The translations under genes and the position numbers were made by a program. 26,017 nt of DNA, taken from contig JAQGKC010000130.1 in NCBI GenBank assembly GCA_028290305.1, positions 1-26,017 of the forward strand, read 5' to 3'. Positions 24,314 through 26,017 of this stretch are shown here, in pieces (positions within the stretch are counted from its first letter, which is position 1; each line of letters opens with the position of its first letter). The notes below the pieces were generated by a model, which saw nothing but the letters and a program-made list of their open reading frames with translations, searched no databases and was not told the origin of the DNA. Source of the stretch: Bradyrhizobium sp. GTDB taxonomy: Bacteria > Pseudomonadota > Alphaproteobacteria > Rhizobiales > Xanthobacteraceae.

Positions 24314-24462
24314 GGCCTCGGGTGGTTTCCTGGGCAGTTTATGGTGCGCCGCAACTCGGCACTGGGGCTCGTGTCATGGTGTCATCGCGCCGTCACCCTA
24401 GGCAACCCAGAACTTTCACCCTGAGGGAACGCCGGGATATACCATCAGCGATTCCCAGCCCC

Positions 24463-24768
24463 TCAATGGGTCCAGGGTTCGACACGCCGAAACGCAAAAT
24501 TGTCGGCATAGGCGGCTTGCCGGCGGACCGGCTGCTTCGGTTCGATGATCTGATAGGGAATGCCCTCGCGCTCGCAATAGGCCACAGCTTCCTCCTCGGT
24601 ATCGAAGCGCAGGGTGAGCTCCTGCTTCATGTCGCCGGAGCTGGTCCAGCCCATCAAAGGCTCGATCACGCGCGGCTGTTCGGGCTCGTAATCGAGCTGC
24701 CATTCCTTGGTTTTGGCGGTCCCCGATTGCATCGCGTTTTTGGCGGGCTTAAAGATGCGTGCGGTCAT
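24463..24768 (-). CDS. ETC complex I subunit, NDUFS4-like (101 aa)
   Basis: The start at ATG 24768 (MTARIFKPAKNAMQSGTAKT) is the family's usual N-terminus, although no ribosome binding site is visible and the frame stays open upstream. The domain runs KEWQLDYEPEQPRVIEPLMG, WTSSGDMKQELTLRFDTEEE, AVAYCEREGIPYQIIEPKQP and ends DNFAFRRVEPWTH. These are the NDUFS4 (ETC_C1) features: the MGWTSSGD motif and EEAVAYCEREGIPY. This accessory subunit of NADH:quinone oxidoreductase stabilises the peripheral arm in alphaproteobacteria and mitochondria. It is encoded apart from the main nuo operon, as usual. It is divergent from opgC with a 233-base gap. Confidence 0.92.
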   Translation of the reverse strand: MTARIFKPAKNAMQSGTAKTKEWQLDYEPEQPRVIEPLMGWTSSGDMKQELTLRFDTEEEAVAYCEREGIPYQIIEPKQPVRRQAAYADNFAFRRVEPWTH

Positions 24769-25001
24769 GGATGGTCGGGCCCCGTGAGATAGGTGGCATG
24801 GAAGCGCGTGGTGGAGACGGCCGGGATAGTATAGGGACACCTTTCAGGAATTTGATCGGTGATTCCCAGCCGCTGGATGATACATTTTCCGCAACCGGTA
24901 TAGTCATTATGCTGCGCTGTGACAATCTTGCCTCCTCGCGCGGCTGATGCCCCTGTCCTGCTGCTCGACCTCCGCCCAAGCATCATTTCGAAACGGCACC
25001 C

Positions 25002-26017
25002 ATGAAAATCCTCGCTACCCTGCCTGAAAAAGGACGCGATCTCCGGCTCGACCTATTTCGCGGGGTCGCGAACTGGGCGATTTTTCTCGATCATATTCCC
25101 GACAACGTCGTGAACTGGATCACCACGCGAAATTACGGCTTCAGCGATGCGGCGGATCTGTTCGTCTTCATTTCCGGCTATACCGCCTCCTTTGTCTATG
25201 CGCGGATGATGCTCGAACGCGGCTTCCTGGTCGGCGCCACCCGCCTGACCAAGCGGGTCTGGCAACTCTACGTCGCCCATATCATCCTGTTCGTGATTTA
25301 CATCGTTGCGATCGGCTATGTCGCGCAGCGCTACAGCGATCCGGAGATCATCAACGAATTCAACGTGGCCGGCCTGGTCGACAGCGCGGTCGAAACGCTG
25401 CGTCAGGGCTTGCTGCTGAAATTCAAGCCAGTCAACCTCGACGTGCTTCCACTCTACATCGTGCTGATGGGATTGTTCCCGCCGGTGCTGTGGATGATGC
25501 TGCGCCGACCCAACGAGACCATGCTGGCCTCGATCGCCCTGTGGCTCGCGGCCCGGTATTTCGGCTGGAATTTCACGGCCTACCCGGCCGGGACCTGGTA
25601 CTTCAACCCATATTGCTGGCAGGTGTTGTTCGTGTTCGGCTCGTGGTGCGCACTGGGCGGCGCCAGGAGGTCGCGTTGGATTATCGATCAACCGTTCACG
25701 CTCTATTTCTGCATTTTCTATCTGATCCTGGCGCTGGTCATGACCATGGCCGGCAAGTTTCCGGATTTCGGCGCCATGTTCCCGGACTGGCTCTATTCGA
25801 CCTTCAACCCCAACGACAAGACCAATCTTGCGCCCTATCGCTTCATCCATTTCGTCGTGATCGTGATTCTTGTCATCCGGTTCGTGCCCAAGGACTGGCC
25901 GGGCCTGGAGTGGAAGATGTTCGATCCGATCATCGTCTGCGGTCAGCAGTCGCTCGCCGTGTTCTGCGTCGGCGTTTTCCTGTCCTTTGTCGGTCATTTC
26001 GAACTGATGATGAGTTC
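25002..26017 (+). CDS. opgC: OpgC family membrane protein, N-terminal part
   Basis: The gene is cut by the window end; 338 codons are visible of an expected 380-400. The start ATG at 25002 has only a weak ribosome binding site. Hallmarks: RDLRLDLFRGVANWAIFLDH near residues 12-31, TRNYGFSDAADLFVFISGYT, LPLYIVLMGLFPPVLWMM, and FNPYCWQVLFVFGSWCALGG. About ten membrane segments are expected. OpgC proteins are inner-membrane transferases, related to acyltransferase-3 enzymes, that substitute osmoregulated periplasmic glucans (succinylation in the enterobacterial and Rhodobacter cases). Whether this copy acts on cyclic glucans is inference. Confidence 0.9.
   Translation, partial: MKILATLPEKGRDLRLDLFRGVANWAIFLDHIPDNVVNWITTRNYGFSDAADLFVFISGYTASFVYARMMLERGFLVGATRLTKRVWQLYVAHIILFVIYIVAIGYVAQRYSDPEIINEFNVAGLVDSAVETLRQGLLLKFKPVNLDVLPLYIVLMGLFPPVLWMMLRRPNETMLASIALWLAARYFGWNFTAYPAGTWYFNPYCWQVLFVFGSWCALGGARRSRWIIDQPFTLYFCIFYLILALVMTMAGKFPDFGAMFPDWLYSTFNPNDKTNLAPYRFIHFVVIVILVIRFVPKDWPGLEWKMFDPIIVCGQQSLAVFCVGVFLSFVGHFELMMS

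Noticed and set aside
25053..25997. Long minus-strand open frame of 314 codons
   Set aside because: It is the antisense of opgC; its Asp/His/Glu/Arg-rich translation is typical of a shadow frame in GC-rich DNA.

Overview
The window looks like chromosomal DNA of an alphaproteobacterium of the Bradyrhizobium / Nitrobacteraceae type. This rests on high GC content, on gene families I associate with that group (DUF6481, MXKDX-repeat, NDUFS4-like ETC subunit, LssY-C, many orphan small secreted proteins), and on GC-rich CCCGCCGG hairpins between genes. The assignment is inferred from content; no database was searched.

Layout. (1) 1-2573, minus: the N-terminal half of a large alpha-2-macroglobulin-like protein, cut by the window edge. 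(2) 2855-2931: a complete tRNA-Arg(TCT) with encoded CCA, followed at once by the decayed C-terminal end of a tyrosine recombinase. This is the classic signature of an old island junction. (3) About 2.9-11.8 kb: an accessory-looking zone of orphan microproteins (27-130 aa). Most are secreted or single-pass membrane proteins, in alternating orientations, separated by hairpins, palindromes and short dispersed repeats. A cupin protein (9982-10407) and a YodC/DUF2158 protein (7317-7631) are the only family-level identifications there. (4) About 12.2-16.5 kb: a membrane acyltransferase, a small cytosolic hypothetical, a secreted repeat protein with Cys pairs, an LssY-C protein with a 40-aa membrane microprotein, a DUF6481 protein and an MXKDX-repeat protein. 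(5) 16.8-19.8 kb, plus: a TRAP transporter operon dctP-dctQ-dctM with ATGA overlaps. (6) 19.8-24.3 kb, minus: the leucine/isovalerate degradation operon mccB-mccA-mvaB, convergent with the TRAP operon. (7) 24.4-24.8 kb, minus: an accessory complex I subunit. (8) 25.0 kb to the end, plus: OpgC-like membrane protein, truncated by the window edge.

How the genes work together. MccB and MccA form a biotin-dependent methylcrotonyl-CoA carboxylase. Its product, after hydration by an enzyme not in this window, becomes HMG-CoA, which MvaB cleaves to acetyl-CoA and acetoacetate. The TRAP operon imports an unidentified, probably carboxylate, substrate; its proximity to the leucine pathway is suggestive only. 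The small proteins have no assignable function from sequence alone.

No complete undescribed system can be claimed. The best leads are the repeat elements of the accessory zone (a 63-bp repeat ending two reading frames, a 32-bp repeat next to two stop codons, a 16-bp palindrome with a half-site), the set of microproteins, and the interrupted inverted repeat in front of the MXKDX gene.
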